64,000 bases of DNA. Origin: Acidimicrobiia bacterium (GTDB lineage: Bacteria > Actinomycetota > Acidimicrobiia > IMCC26256 > PALSA-610). Position 1 is the first letter of the stretch; each line of letters opens with the position of its first letter. The notes below the pieces were generated by a model, which saw only the letters and a list, made by a program, of their open reading frames with translations, was not told the origin of the DNA and made no database searches. The translations under genes and the position numbers were made by a program. This document shows, one piece after another, positions 8,418-17,724 of the stretch. The stretch lies in NCBI GenBank assembly GCA_026002935.1, contig BPGH01000001.1, positions 2,157,965-2,221,964 of the forward strand. Reading direction: 5' to 3'.

Positions 8418-8685
8418 TCAGCGGCGGCGCCGGCGCGCGCCCGCGCGGGGTGCCGAGGTTGCGCAGCTGGGCGAGGTCGGCGGCGCTGTAGTGGGGTGAC
8501 GGCCCCGACGGCGACCGGGGCGGCGGGGGGATCGTCGGCTCGTCGGGATCCCGCCCCATCAGGAGCTTCGTCTCGACGTCGCGATCGAGGGGGCGCTCCG
8601 CGCGCACCCGGCGCGAGCCGACGACGATCATCACCAGGCCGGCCAGCGACGCGCCGACGACGATGCCGACGAGGAACTCCGCCAC
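8418..8685 (-). CDS. Small single-pass membrane protein, function unknown (one probable frameshift)
   Basis: The frame begins [21 protein letters not shown], a single hydrophobic segment right at the N-terminus, followed by a basic, proline-rich cytoplasmic tail with [15 protein letters not shown]. As written the frame runs on to 8203 inside fabZ. A single-base error near 8440 would give an Arg-rich end closing at a TGA complementary to 8418-8420, which I consider the true end (about 89 residues). GTG at 8685 is preceded by TACGCT six bases upstream. I do not recognise a family. Confidence 0.45.
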
Positions 8686-8691
8686 GCCGTG

Positions 8692-8697
8692 AGCGTA
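8692..8697 (-). promoter_or_regulatory. -10 element (TACGCT) of the small membrane protein gene
   Basis: Read on the minus strand, TACGCT is followed by six bases and then GTG at 8685. It follows the leaderless pattern seen elsewhere in the window. Confidence 0.4.
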
Positions 8698-8728
8698 CCC
8701 GGATGGCATCATGCGGGAACGCCCACTC

Positions 8729-8811
8729 GCCCGAGTGGTGGAACGGCAGACACGGCGGACTCAAAATCCGCTGCCCGCGAGGGCGTGTGGGTTCGAATCC
8801 CACCTCGGGCA
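8729..8811 (+). tRNA. tRNA-Leu (anticodon CAA)
   Basis: The acceptor stem GCCCGAG (8729-8735) pairs with CTCGGGC (8804-8810), followed by discriminator A. The anticodon stem GCGGA/TCCGC encloses loop CTCAAAA, giving anticodon CAA. A long variable arm (TGCCCGCGAGGGCG region) marks it as a class II tRNA, and the T arm contains GGTTCGAATCC. The 3' CCA is not fully encoded. It reads UUG codons, rare in this GC-rich genome. Confidence 0.95.
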
Positions 8812-8848
8812 CCGGCACCGACCTGCGGCACCCGCCCGCCGACGCGGT

Positions 8849-9421
8849 TCAGGACCCGCAGCGCAGCCCGTGCTTCGCGGTGCCGTCGGGGACCACGGTC
8901 ACCTCCAGGGTGCGGACGGCCGGGCCGAGGCGCTCGCCGGTCGCCGGGTTCTCGAGCGTGACCTCGACCTCGAGCTCGTAGTGCCGTCCGTCGCGGCTGC
9001 CGAGGAGGTTCGCGCTCCGTGCCGGTGCGAGCGTGTCCAGACGGGGGGTCCAGGTCTGGCGCATCGGCAGCAGGAAGCCGAGTTGCCGGCGGAACCCGCG
9101 GACGCACTGCTCGGGGGTGAACGAGCCGCTCCAGACGAGGTAGTCGGACGCGGCGAGCGCCGTGAGGCCCGCGTCGGGCCCGGCCGCGAACGACTGCGTC
9201 ACGTATTCCGTGAGCTGCTGCACCGCGAGCTGGTCCGCGGACGCCTGGGCCCCGGCGACCGACACCGTCGCGCGGGGCGCGGTGGTCGCCGACGGGCCCG
9301 GGGCGGGGCCGCCTCCGTCGCCGTCGCGCTCGCGCTGGGTGATGGCGACGACGACGAGCGCCGGGACGACCAGCACCGTGAGTGCGGCGAGCAACCGACG
9401 GCCGCCGCGCACGAGCGCCAC
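8849..9421 (-). CDS. Membrane-anchored protein of unknown function
   Basis: 190 residues. A positively charged start ([22 protein letters not shown]) forms one N-terminal transmembrane helix, followed by a Ser/Thr/Ala/Pro-rich linker and an extracytoplasmic domain of about 130 residues with two cysteines (PEQCVRGF and the final GLRCGS) that could form a disulfide. I chose GTG at 9421 because AGGAGG lies six bases upstream; longer frames have no such site. No family recognised. The neighbouring tRNA is on the other strand and the downstream cluster is divergent. Confidence 0.6.
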   Translation of the reverse strand: MALVRGGRRLLAALTVLVVPALVVVAITQRERDGDGGGPAPGPSATTAPRATVSVAGAQASADQLAVQQLTEYVTQSFAAGPDAGLTALAASDYLVWSGSFTPEQCVRGFRRQLGFLLPMRQTWTPRLDTLAPARSANLLGSRDGRHYELEVEVTLENPATGERLGPAVRTLEVTVVPDGTAKHGLRCGS

Positions 9422-9620
9422 CTGATCCCTCCTGGTCCGTGTCCGCCGTGGCACGCGATCATCCCCCAACGCCTGCATCGGATCCAGCCGGGTCGGACGA
9501 TCCGTCGCGTCCCCGTCCCCGGGGCGGCGCCGCACCGGGCACGCCTAGGATCGGCGGCGGCGCCGACGGCGGCGGTTCGGCGGCCGAGTGCGTTCGGGTC
9601 GTCCGGAGCGTGGCCGGCGG

Positions 9621-10280
9621 ATGAGGGAACACCTTCGGGAGCAGTACCGGCGGCGGTTCGGGTCCGACGACGAGGACCGGCGCGCCGTCTGGGCGGTGCT
9701 CGTCGACGCGTGGTTCTCCCGGTACCTGCGCGGGGCCGACACGGTGCTCGACCTCGGCTGCGGGTGGGGGCACTTCATCAACCACGTCGACGCGCCGCAC
9801 CGGCTCGCGCTCGACCTGAACCCCGACGCCCGCGCCCACCTCGACCCGGCCGTGGAGCTCTTCGTCCAGGAGGCGTCGCAGCCCTGGCCGGTCGACGACG
9901 GGTCGGTCGACCTGGTCTTCACGAGCAACTTCCTCGAGCACCTGCCGAGCCGGGAGGCGATCACCGCAGCGCTCGGCGAGGCGCTGCGCTGCCTCCGGCC
10001 CGGCGGCCGGATCGTCTGCCTCGGGCCCAACATCCGCTGCGTCGGCGGCGCCTACTGGGACTTCTTCGACCACCTCGTGCCGTTGACCGAGCGCTCCCTC
10101 GCCGAGGCGCTCGAGGTGACCGGGTTCCGCACCGAGGAGGTCGTCGCGCGGTTCCTCCCGTTCACGATGGTCGGGCGGCCGGCCCCTCCGGCCGTCGCGA
10201 TCCGCGCGTACCTCCGCTGCCGGCCCGCGTGGCGCCTGTTCGGCCGCCAGTTCCTCGTCGTCGGGGCCAAGCCGGGATGA
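9621..10280 (+). CDS. SAM-dependent class I methyltransferase
   Basis: 219 residues with the Rossmann motif I VLDLGCGWGHF, an acidic motif II and LEHLPSREA, where LEHL is typical of the post-II region of Methyltransf_11-type enzymes. The target is unknown. The stop overlaps the dprE1 start as ATGA at 10277-10280, placing it as first gene of an envelope-glycan operon, so a lipid- or sugar-linked substrate is plausible. ATG at 9621 is used; an in-frame GTG at 9588 would add 11 residues. A TAGGAT at 9546-9551 is a candidate -10. Confidence 0.75.
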   Translation: MREHLREQYRRRFGSDDEDRRAVWAVLVDAWFSRYLRGADTVLDLGCGWGHFINHVDAPHRLALDLNPDARAHLDPAVELFVQEASQPWPVDDGSVDLVFTSNFLEHLPSREAITAALGEALRCLRPGGRIVCLGPNIRCVGGAYWDFFDHLVPLTERSLAEALEVTGFRTEEVVARFLPFTMVGRPAPPAVAIRAYLRCRPAWRLFGRQFLVVGAKPG

Positions 10281-11593
10281 CGGCGCGCTTCGTGAGCTTC
10301 GACGGGACCGAGCAGCTGCACCGCGGAGCTGCACGAACCGGACCGCTACCGGAGCCTGCAGGCCGTGCTGGAGCGGCGGTCGCCGTGCGCGATCCGGGGC
10401 GCAGGCCTCAGCTACTGCCTCGCGAGCGCCGCCGAGGGCGCGCACACCGTCTCGGTGCGGCACTTCGACCGGATCCTCGCGTTCGACGCCGACCGGCGCG
10501 TCGTGACCGTCGAGCCGGGCGTCACGGTGGGCGACCTCACCGACTTCGCCGTCGCGAACGGCTGCTACTTCCCGGTGCTCCCGGGCTACCCGACGATCAC
10601 CGTCGGCGGCTGTGCCGGGTTCAACGTCCACGGCAAGACGCAGCACGGCGTCGGCCACTTCTCGGACCACGTGGTCTCGCTGACGTTGTGGCACCCCGAT
10701 CACGGCGAGGTGTGCTGCAGCCCCACCGAGGCCCCCGACCTGTTCGAGCTGACGCTCGGCGGCATGGGGCTGACCGGCTGCATCGTCGCCATGGACCCTC
10801 CGCCTGCAGCCGCTCCCGGGCCGGAGCGTGCGCCGCGTCGCGCACCCGGTCGACGACCTCGACGGTGCCGTGCACCTCATGCAGGAGCTCGCCGGCCGCG
10901 CGGACGCCCTGTACTCGTGGAACGACCTCAACCGCCGGGGCGGGCGGTTCGGCGCGGGCGTCGTGTACGAGGAGCGCTTCGAGCCCGACGACCTCCCGAG
11001 CAGGTCCCGCTACGGCCCCATGCGCCTCGGTGGCCCGTCCCGCCGTCCCGTGGCCGCGTACTCGCGGCCGACGAGCGTCGTCGTCAACCGGCTCTACGCC
11101 CTGCGCGAACGGACGCGGCGCGCGACGGTGCGATCGGTCCACGACGCGGCGTTCCCGATCAACGGCAACGAGGCGTACTTCGCGCTGTTCGGGCGCCGGG
11201 GGCTGCGCGAGTACCAGCTCCTCGTGCCCCACGCGGCGTGGGCGGACGCGGCGCGCGAGGTCCGGACGCTGCTCGGGCGCGCGGCCGTCCCGGCGACGCT
11301 CGGATCGCTCAAGCTGTTCAGCGGGACCCGGCGCCACCTGTGGTTCCGCGACGACGGCGTGTGCCTCACCGTCGACGTGCCGGCCGGGCCGGAGAGCCTC
11401 GCGCTGTTCGCCGCGCTCGACCGCGTCGCCGCTCGACCACGGCGCCCTCGTCAACGTCGCCAAGGACAGCCGCCTCGACGCCCGCACCCTCCGCCGCCTG
11501 TTCCCGGGGGCCGACGCGTTCGCCGCCGCGCTCGAGGCGTTCGACCCGAAGCGCCGGTTCGACTCGGCGTTGCGCCGGCGGTTGGAGCTGTGA
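10277..11593 (+). CDS. dprE1: Decaprenylphosphoryl-beta-D-ribose oxidase-like FAD enzyme, DprE1 (three frame changes)
   Basis: FAD-linked oxidase of the VAO/PCMH fold. Seen in order: CAIRGAGLSY, VLPGYPTITVGGCAGFNVHGKTQHG and GGMGLTGCIV (FAD domain), FKLFS-like SLKLFSGT, VCLTVDVP with a cysteine where mycobacterial DprE1 has Cys387, and the terminal AKDSRLDARTLRRLFPG plus RRLEL. DprE1 oxidises the 2-hydroxyl of polyprenyl-phosphoryl ribose, the first half of its epimerisation to arabinose. The frame changes near 10325, 10795 and 11430, each by an apparent extra base next to a short run, so I treat it as one intact gene of about 438 residues. It overlaps its neighbours by ATGA and GTGA. Confidence 0.75.
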   Translation: MTARFVSFDGTEQLHRGAARTGPLPEPAGRAGAAVAVRDPGRRPQLLPRERRRGRAHRLGAALRPDPRVRRRPARRDRRAGRHGGRPHRLRRRERLLLPGAPGLPDDHRRRLCRVQRPRQDAARRRPLLGPRGLADVVAPRSRRGVLQPHRGPRPVRADARRHGADRLHRRHGPSACSRSRAGACAASRTRSTTSTVPCTSCRSSPAARTPCTRGTTSTAGAGGSARASCTRSASSPTTSRAGPATAPCASVARPAVPWPRTRGRRASSSTGSTPCANGRGARRCDRSTTRRSRSTATRRTSRCSGAGGCASTSSSCPTRRGRTRRARSGRCSGARPSRRRSDRSSCSAGPGATCGSATTACASPSTCRPGRRASRCSPRSTASPLDHGALVNVAKDSRLDARTLRRLFPGADAFAAALEAFDPKRRFDSALRRRLEL

Positions 11594-12346
11594 CCGCCTC
11601 CGCGCGGCCCGGTGCCGTCGTCGTCGGCGCGAGCGCAGGGCGTCGGCCGCGCGCTCGCGGCGTGCCTCGCCCGTCGCGGGTACGACCTGGTCGTCGCCGC
11701 GCGCGACGAGCGCGACCTGCGCGCCGTCGCCGACGACCTGCACCTGCGTCACGGCGTGCGGGTGGTGCCCCTCGCGGTCGACCTCACCGGGGGCGACGAC
11801 GCACTGCAGGTGTGGTTCGACCGGTGCCGCACGAGCCTGGAGCGCATCGACGCCGTGGCGGTGACCGCGGGGGCCGTCGACGACGCGGACGACGGCATGC
11901 AGGAATGGGACGCGCTGGACGCGCTGGTGCGGGCGAACTTCGTGTCGGTCGTGAAGCTCGCGAGCCGGTTCGTCGCGCTCTTCGAGGAGCGGCGCCACGG
12001 CACCGTGGTCCTCGTGTCGAGCATCGCCGCGGCCGCGCCGCGGCGGCGCAACGTCGTCTACTCGGCCGCGAAGGCGGCGCTCGAGTCGTACGCCCGGTCG
12101 ATGCAGCACCGGCTCGCCGGCTCCGGCGTCCACGTGGGCGTGTACGTGCTCGGATACGTCGACACGGCGATGTCCCGCGGCCGGTCGCTCGCGCTGCCGG
12201 TCGCGGACCCGGCGCGGATCGCGGAGTCGATCGCCGACGATCTGAACCGACCGCGGCGGTTCGCGCACTTGCCGAGATGGTGGCGGCCGGTCACATTCCT
12301 GCTCGGGCTCTTGCCCTGGCCGATCTACCGGCGCTTGAGTTTCTGA
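11590..12346 (+). CDS. dprE2: Short-chain dehydrogenase, DprE2-like keto-sugar reductase (one frame change)
   Basis: About 252 residues. The cofactor motif is GASAG(V)GRALA, with the frame changing at about 11640 inside it (GGG where GG is expected). VSSIAAAA and YSAAKAALE provide the Ser-Tyr-Lys triad, and the C-terminal 40 residues contain a hydrophobic membrane-associated segment (FLLGLLPWPIYRRL), as in DprE2. It would reduce the 2-keto intermediate made by DprE1 to polyprenylphosphoryl arabinose with NADH. GTG at 11590 overlaps the dprE1 stop as GTGA. The pairing with DprE1 is the main support for this name. Confidence 0.75.
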
Positions 12347-12347
12347 C

Positions 12348-13125
12348 ATGCGACGGCGTCCGAGCGACGCGCCGACAGCCTCAGCGTCTTCTTCCCGGTC
12401 TACAACGACGAGCGCACGGTACGGCGCGTCACCGAGAAGGCGCTCCGGGTGTGCCGCGACCTCACCGACGACTTCGAGATCGTGATCGTCGACGACGGCA
12501 GCCCCGACCGGTCGGGGAGATCGCGGACGGGCTCGCCCGCGACCACCCGCAGGTCCGGGTGATCCACCACCCCGCAACCGCGGCTACGGGGCGGCGGTAC
12601 GGACCGGGCTCGCGGCCTGCCGCAACGAGTGGATCTGCTTCACCGACGGCGACGACGAGTACGACCTGTACGACCTGAAGAAGCTCTGGCGGCTGCGCGA
12701 CTACTACGACCTGATCATCACGTTCCGGTACGTGCGGCGCTACTCGGGGCTCCGGATCGTCATCTCGCAGGTCTACAACCGCCTGCTCCGGCGGCTCTTC
12801 TACACGCGCTTCCGCGACGTCAGCACCGGTCTGCGGCTGGTCCGCAAGGACATCGTCGAACAGCTCGACCTGCGCGCCGACAGCCCGTTCATCGGTGCGG
12901 AGATCGCGATCAAGACGATGCTCAAGGGCTACCGCGTCGGGGAGATGGGCATCCAGACGTTCCCGCGCGAGTTCGGCGAGCGGCAAGTCGACCTCGCCCG
13001 AGAACATCTACAAGACGATCGTCGACATGATCCGCTGCTACCGGCGCGTGTTCTCGACCGACTACGAGCTCCCACCGGAGGGCGAGCGCGCACGACCCTC
13101 TCTGCGCGAGGCCTCGTGGCCGTAG
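12348..13125 (+). CDS. Family 2 glycosyltransferase, polyprenyl-phosphate type (several frame changes)
   Basis: Once reading frames are joined the product of about 258 residues begins SLSVFFPVYNDE, has VIVDDGSPD, the second metal-binding motif TDGDDEYD, and a region DVSTGLRLVRKD typical of dolichol/polyprenyl-phosphate sugar synthases. No C-terminal membrane domain is visible. It should transfer a sugar from a nucleotide donor to a polyprenyl phosphate or related acceptor on the inner face of the membrane. The frame changes near 12365, 12515, 12575 and 12985; three look like lost bases and one like a gained base. It lies 1 bp after dprE2 and overlaps the next gene. Confidence 0.65.
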
Positions 13126-13166
13126 CGGGTGCGGTCGTCCCCCGGACGGCGCGTGAACCCGAACGC

Positions 13167-14567
13167 ATGCGGATGGCCGGGGCGGTCGGGCTCCTGGCCG
13201 CGGGCGCGGTCGCGCTCCCCGTGCTGCTGTGGTTCGGCCGTGAGCAGTGGTTCTTCGCCGACGAGTGGTCCTTCCTCGTCGACCGCGGTCTGTCGCGGCC
13301 GGGGACCCTGCTCGAGTCCCACAACGGCCACTGGGTGACCGTCCCGGTGCTCCTGTACCGGCTGAACTTCGGGGTCTTCGGGCTCCACACGTACCTGCCC
13401 GTACCAGCTCCCGGTCGTGCTGGCCCACCTCGGGACGGTCGCGCTGCTGTACCTCGTCTCGCGGCGCCTCGGGGCCCGGGGCTGGATCGCGCTCGGCACG
13501 TCCGCCGCCCTCGTCCTCTTCGGCACCGGTTCGGAGAACATCCTGTACGGGTTCCAGGTCACGCTGACCGGGGCGCTGGCCTGCGGGCTCGCGCACCTGC
13601 TCCTCGCGGACCGGGACGGGCCCGCATCGCGTCGCGACGCGCTCGGCGTCGCGATCGGTGCCGTCGGCCTGATGAGCTCCGGCGTCGGCGTCGCGATGGT
13701 GCCGGCGTCGCGTCGCCGTCTGGTTGCGGCGCGGCTGGCGGCTCGCGTTGCTGCACGCCGCGCCCCTCGCCGCCGCCTACGGGGCTGTGGTTCGTCGCGT
13801 ACGGGCGCGCGCCGCGCGCACGACGACGGTCGGCGCGCGGCGTCGTCTCGTTCGTCGCCGAGATGACGCGCGCGGGGTTCGAGGGGCTGGGCCGGTGGCG
13901 CGGCGCCGCGCTCGCGCTCGGCGCCGTCGCGGTGATCGGGATCGCCGCCGCGGCCCGCGTCGCGCTGCGCGTCCGTGCGACCGCGCCGGTCGCCCTTCCC
14001 GCCGGGCTCGTCGCCGCGCTCGTGTCCTTCGCGACCCTCACGGGCGTCGCCCGGGCCCGGCTCGGCGGGGCGGACAGCGGCCGCTACGCCTACGTGGTCG
14101 CGGCGCTGGCGCTCCCCCTCGTGGCCGCGGGTGCGGAGGTGCTCGCCCGGCGCCGGCCGTGGGCGGGCGCCCTGCCCCTGGTGCTCCTGGCCGCGGCGGT
14201 GCCGTGGAACGCCGACCAGCTCGCGAACCGGGACCGGGTCGTGCTCGGGTCCCGGGACGTGGTGGTCGCGGTCGCGCACTCGCCACTGCTGTCGCAGGTC
14301 CCGCCGGAGACCCGGTACTTCACCTCGCCGCTGTGGCCGGACATCGGGCCGACGGCGGGCTGGCTGCAGACGGAGATCGCGCGCGGTCGGATCCCCGGGA
14401 CCGACGGCATCGACGTCAGAGCGAGGCTCACGGGCGACCTCGTCGCTGCGCTGCGCCAGGGTGCGACGACCCGGTCGCGCGATCCTGCCGAGGCACCCGA
14501 GCCCGGTCCGGCGGAGGTCGCGCCGTGGCGAAGTGGTCCGGTTCTCCGGGCCGTCGGGTCGTCGTGA
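13167..14567 (+). CDS. Polytopic membrane protein, possibly a GT-C type glycosyltransferase (frameshifted)
   Basis: After joining frames there are about nine to eleven hydrophobic segments. Early in the protein the sequence FFADEWSFL contains an Asp-Glu pair in the first extracytoplasmic loop, as in GT-C fold transferases that use polyprenyl-phosphate sugars. The C-terminal part from about 14260 is soluble. Breaks are seen at about 13400, 13710 and 13785, and probably another near 14470, so the true C-terminus may extend to around 14700. ATG at 13167 is the first good start; a GTG at 13116 overlapping the previous gene is possible. Position after DprE1/DprE2 suggests it uses their product; this is inference. 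Confidence 0.5.
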   Translation: MRMAGAVGLLAAGAVALPVLLWFGREQWFFADEWSFLVDRGLSRPGTLLESHNGHWVTVPVLLYRLNFGVFGLHTYLPVPAPGRAGPPRDGRAAVPRLAAPRGPGLDRARHVRRPRPLRHRFGEHPVRVPGHADRGAGLRARAPAPRGPGRARIASRRARRRDRCRRPDELRRRRRDGAGVASPSGCGAAGGSRCCTPRPSPPPTGLWFVAYGRAPRARRRSARGVVSFVAEMTRAGFEGLGRWRGAALALGAVAVIGIAAAARVALRVRATAPVALPAGLVAALVSFATLTGVARARLGGADSGRYAYVVAALALPLVAAGAEVLARRRPWAGALPLVLLAAAVPWNADQLANRDRVVLGSRDVVVAVAHSPLLSQVPPETRYFTSPLWPDIGPTAGWLQTEIARGRIPGTDGIDVRARLTGDLVAALRQGATTRSRDPAEAPEPGPAEVAPWRSGPVLRAVGSS

Positions 14568-14740
14568 CTGCGCGACGGTGTCCGCGCTCGGCGACGTTCG
14601 TTCGAGTTCGCCGGCCGGCACGATCGACGTGCTCGCCGGGCCGGTGACAGTCGAGATCGCCGCACGCGGGACGAGGCGGCTCCCGTCTGCTGCGACGAGG
14701 CGCCCGGCGCGGAATCGCGAACGGCGCTCGGGTCGCGCGG

Positions 14741-15956
14741 TCACGGTCGCGTCGCCGGGCGGGGGTGGCGGCGGGGGAGGCTCGAAGCCGCCCTCGACCG
14801 CGCACATGACCCGCAGCAACGGGTAGGGGTTGACCGGGCCGACCTGCTGCGGGTGCACCTCGAAGTGCGTGTGCACCGGCCCGCCGGCCGCGTTGCCGGT
14901 GTTCCCGGTGTACCCGACGACCTCGCCCTGCTTGACGGGACGCGTCCCGTCGGGCCCGAACGATCCCTCGAAGCGCGACAGGTGCGCGTAGAAGTACGCG
15001 TTGCCGTCGGCGGTGTGGAGCCAGATCGCGTTGCCCGCGAGCCCGCCCACCCGTCGGCGCGCGATCCCGTCGGCGACCGCGACGTTGGGTGTGTCGGCCG
15101 CCGCGAACACGTCGGTGCCCTGGTGCACGCGCCAGTTGGACCGCGGCTGGCCCCAGTCGTCGGAGAAGGTCACGACGCCGGCGATCGGGCAGACCAGCGA
15201 GTCGACGGGGATCCTCGCGGCCAGGTCGGGTGCGGCCGGGGGCTTCTGCTGCCTCGGCGGTGGCGGCGGGGGCGCGGTGCGCTCCTTCGCGGCGTCCTCG
15301 GCCGCCCGGGCGGCCGCCTGCTGGGCCGCGACCATCGCGAAGTACCGGCGCAGGGACTCCTCCTGCTCGACGGTGCGGAGCTCGGCCGTCGCACGCGCGA
15401 GTGCCTCCTGGAGCTCCTTCGCGCGCCGGTCGGCCTCCGCGACGAGGGCCTCCTGGCGCTCGCGGGCGGCCGCGAGCTCGTCGCGGTCGCGCCGCAGCGC
15501 CGCCTCGCGCGCGGCCAGCTCGTCGGCCGCGTCCTCGACGTCCTGCTGGGCGGCCTCGGCCAGCTTCGCGATCCGCCCGCCCTCGACGAGGTCGCCCGTC
15601 GACACGACCTCGCCGACCACGCGCAGGCCGGCCCGGCCACCGCCCTCCCGGTAGAGCTCGGCGGCCCGCTCGCGCATCAGCGTGCGCAGCGACTCGATGC
15701 GGCGCTCGATGCGGGGGATCCGCTCGGACAGGGCCGCGATCCGCGCCTCGAGCCGCCCGAGCTCGGCGACGGCCCCGAGGTACGCGCGGCCGGCGGCATC
15801 GGCCTCGGCACGGGCCGCGTCGACCCGGGCCTGCGCCGCCTCGACGGACGGTGCGTCCGACACCGATGCCCCGCCCGGGGCGGCGGCCGCCGCGGCGACG
15901 GACGCGACGAGGAGGGCGGCCGCCACTCTGCCCACTCGGTGCATCCGTGCCCCCAT
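14741..15956 (-). CDS. Secreted M23 family (LytM/NlpD-type) peptidase with coiled-coil domain
   Basis: An N-terminal signal (VAAALLVASVAAAAAAPGGAS) is followed by a long Ala/Glu/Arg-rich coiled coil (about residues 35-220), a Pro-rich linker, and an M23 domain with HQGTDVFA, YAHLSRF and VHTHFEVHP, which hold the zinc ligands His-x3-Asp and His-x-His. It should cut or regulate cutting of peptidoglycan outside the cell, like the EnvC/NlpD or RipA-partner proteins. The frame does not stop at the expected place: a Pro-coding G/C run near 14775 is probably miscounted, and a +1 change gives a TGA complementary to 14741-14743. On the minus strand a TACCTT lies about 12 bases upstream of the ATG. Confidence 0.75.
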
Positions 15957-15968
15957 GCCCGACGGTCG

Positions 15969-15974
15969 AAGGTA
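15969..15974 (-). promoter_or_regulatory. -10 element (TACCTT) of the M23 peptidase gene
   Basis: Read on the minus strand, TACCTT is followed by 12 bases and the ATG at 15956. The upstream 40 bases contain two TTCAC copies that could serve as -35 or regulator sites. The 172 bases between this gene and the acyl-CoA dehydrogenase hold nothing else but a small CCGATC-GCGG-GATCGG hairpin at 16083-16098. Confidence 0.35.
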
Positions 15975-16128
15975 CCAGACATACCCGGGCGAACCGTGTG
16001 AACCGGGCGTGAATTCCCCGGAACCGCCCGTCGGCGTGACGCCGAACTGTTGTATCGGTCACGCGGGCGCGGATCTGGACCACCGATCGCGGGATCGGGG
16101 GGAAGGGGGTGCGGGGGACGCGGCGGGC

Positions 16129-17304
16129 TCAGCGCCCGTCGGGGCCGCCGGTGATGCCGAGGCGCTTCGCGATCACCTCGTTCATGATCTCGTCGGCGCC
16201 CCCGCCGATGCGCTGCAGCCGCGCGTCGCGGTACGCGCGGGCGACCGGGGTCTCCTCCAGGTACCCCGCACCCCCGTGCACCTGCAGGCAGCGGTCGACG
16301 ACCCGGTTCTGGACCTGCGCGCAGTACTTCTTCGCCATCGAGATCTCCGCGACCGGGTACTCGCCCGCCTGGACCCGCCAGACCGTCGAGTACAGGAGGG
16401 CGCGCGCCGCCTCGAGCTCGGTCGCGGCGTCGGCCAGGCCGTGCGCGACCACCTGGTGGTCGACCAGCCGCCGCCCGAACGTCCGGCGCTGCCGCGCGTA
16501 GGCGATGGTGTCCTCCAGCACCTGGGCGGCGTGGCCGACGCAGGCGGCGGCGCCGGCGAGGCGCTCGTACTGCAGCTGCCACATGAGCTGCGCGAAGCCG
16601 TCGCCGGGCTCGCCGCCCACGAGCTCGTCGTGGGGCACCGGGACGTCCTCCAGCGCGATCTCGGCGGTGTCGCTCGCGCGCATCCCGAGCTTGGACAACG
16701 ACCGTGAGACGCGCACACCGGGCAGGGTGGTGTCGACGACGAACAGGCTGATCCCGCGGTGACCCGGCTCCGGACCGGTGCGCGCCACGAGGGTGAGGAA
16801 GTCGGCGCGCGTCCCGTTCGTGACGTACATCTTCGTTCCGTTGAGGCGCCAGACGTCCCCGTCGCGCTCCGCCCTCGTGCGGACCGCCGCCACGTCGGAG
16901 CCGGCGTCGGGCTCGGTGATCGCGATCGCGCCGATCCGCTCGCCCGCGATCGCGGGCCGGAGCCACCGATCGCGCTGCGCGTCGGTGCCGAAGCGCGCCA
17001 GGGCCGGGGTGGCCATGTCGGTCTGCACCGACACCGCCATCGCGACCGCGGCGCTCCCGCGTGCGAGCTCCTCGACGAACACGACGCCGCTCGCGAGGTC
17101 GCCGTCGGAACCGCCCCAGCGCGCCGGGTAGTGCAGCCCGAGGAACCCGAGCTCGCCGCACCGGCGGAACACGTCGTCGGGGAACCGGCCGGCCGCCTCC
17201 CAGTCGTCCACGAACGGGCGGATCTCGGTGTCGACGAACCGCCGCACGCTCGCCCGCAGCGCGTCGTGCTCGGGGGTGAAGATCGCGTGCCGCGGCGTCT
17301 GCAC
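16129..17304 (-). CDS. Acyl-CoA dehydrogenase
   Basis: 391 residues, the usual length. All three domains are present: the helical N-domain, the beta domain with AITEPDAGSDVA and GTKMYVTNG, and the C-domain with FGRRLVDHQ and LQVHGGAGYLEETPV, ending in RIGGGADEIMNEVIAKRLG. It oxidises an acyl-CoA at the alpha-beta bond and passes electrons to ETF. Chain or branch specificity cannot be read; the sequence is closest in feel to long-chain or citronellyl-type members. GTG at 17304 is the best start; the frame is open far upstream. It stands alone, divergent from the coiled-coil/PdtaR genes. Confidence 0.88.
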   Translation of the reverse strand: MQTPRHAIFTPEHDALRASVRRFVDTEIRPFVDDWEAAGRFPDDVFRRCGELGFLGLHYPARWGGSDGDLASGVVFVEELARGSAAVAMAVSVQTDMATPALARFGTDAQRDRWLRPAIAGERIGAIAITEPDAGSDVAAVRTRAERDGDVWRLNGTKMYVTNGTRADFLTLVARTGPEPGHRGISLFVVDTTLPGVRVSRSLSKLGMRASDTAEIALEDVPVPHDELVGGEPGDGFAQLMWQLQYERLAGAAACVGHAAQVLEDTIAYARQRRTFGRRLVDHQVVAHGLADAATELEAARALLYSTVWRVQAGEYPVAEISMAKKYCAQVQNRVVDRCLQVHGGAGYLEETPVARAYRDARLQRIGGGADEIMNEVIAKRLGITGGPDGR

Positions 17305-17389
17305 GCCCCCACGCTGCCACAGCCGCCGCCCGGCGCGGGCGCCCGCACGCCCGCGGGTCCTCGGCGTCCCGGGCCGGCGCCCTGCGTCG

Positions 17390-17395
17390 TAGAAT
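17390..17395 (+). promoter_or_regulatory. -10 element (TAGAAT) for the coiled-coil protein / pdtaR operon
   Basis: TAGAAT is followed by nine bases and then ATG at 17405, again the leaderless layout. Confidence 0.5.
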
Positions 17396-17404
17396 GCCGC
17401 GCCC

Positions 17405-17701
17405 ATGACCCGCACGCTCCTGCAGCGCCGCCTCATCGACGTGAGCGACCGGCTCCGGCGCCTGCGCGCCGAGCTCGCCGTCGCCGAGGAGCAGTGCGAC
17501 TTCTTCGAGGCGGAGGCGGAGGACGCGCGGCTCCGGGCGCTCGTGTCGGAGACCCCCCTCGCCGAGGCCGAGGCGCACGAGGTGCGGCGCCACGCGGACG
17601 CCCAGCTCCGCCACCGCGAGTCGCTGCGGCGGGCGATCAGCGAACTGCAGCGTGAGCAGGACGCGCTGCTCGACCGGATGGCGGCCGAGCTGCCGTCGTG
17701 A
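17405..17701 (+). CDS. Small coiled-coil protein of unknown function
   Basis: 98 residues, almost entirely helical and charged, with heptad-like repeats (LIDVSDRLRRLRAELAVAEEQ, then LRRAISELQREQDALLDRM). No enzymatic motif or membrane segment. Its stop overlaps a GTG of the response-regulator gene as GTGA, so the two are co-transcribed. A partner or scaffold role for PdtaR is only a guess from this arrangement. Confidence 0.65.
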   Translation: MTRTLLQRRLIDVSDRLRRLRAELAVAEEQCDFFEAEAEDARLRALVSETPLAEAEAHEVRRHADAQLRHRESLRRAISELQREQDALLDRMAAELPS

Positions 17702-17724
17702 CCCTCGGCCCGGAGCGAGCGAAC

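Noticed and set aside
12348-14567. Real pseudogenisation of the GT2 and membrane genes
   Set aside because: The same kind of indels hits essential genes nearby, and the protein sequence is otherwise well conserved, so decay is not needed to explain it.
16083-16098. CCGATC-GCGG-GATCGG hairpin as terminator of the acyl-CoA dehydrogenase gene
   Set aside because: Only six pairs and about 30 bases past the stop; too weak to list as a terminator, though it remains possible.
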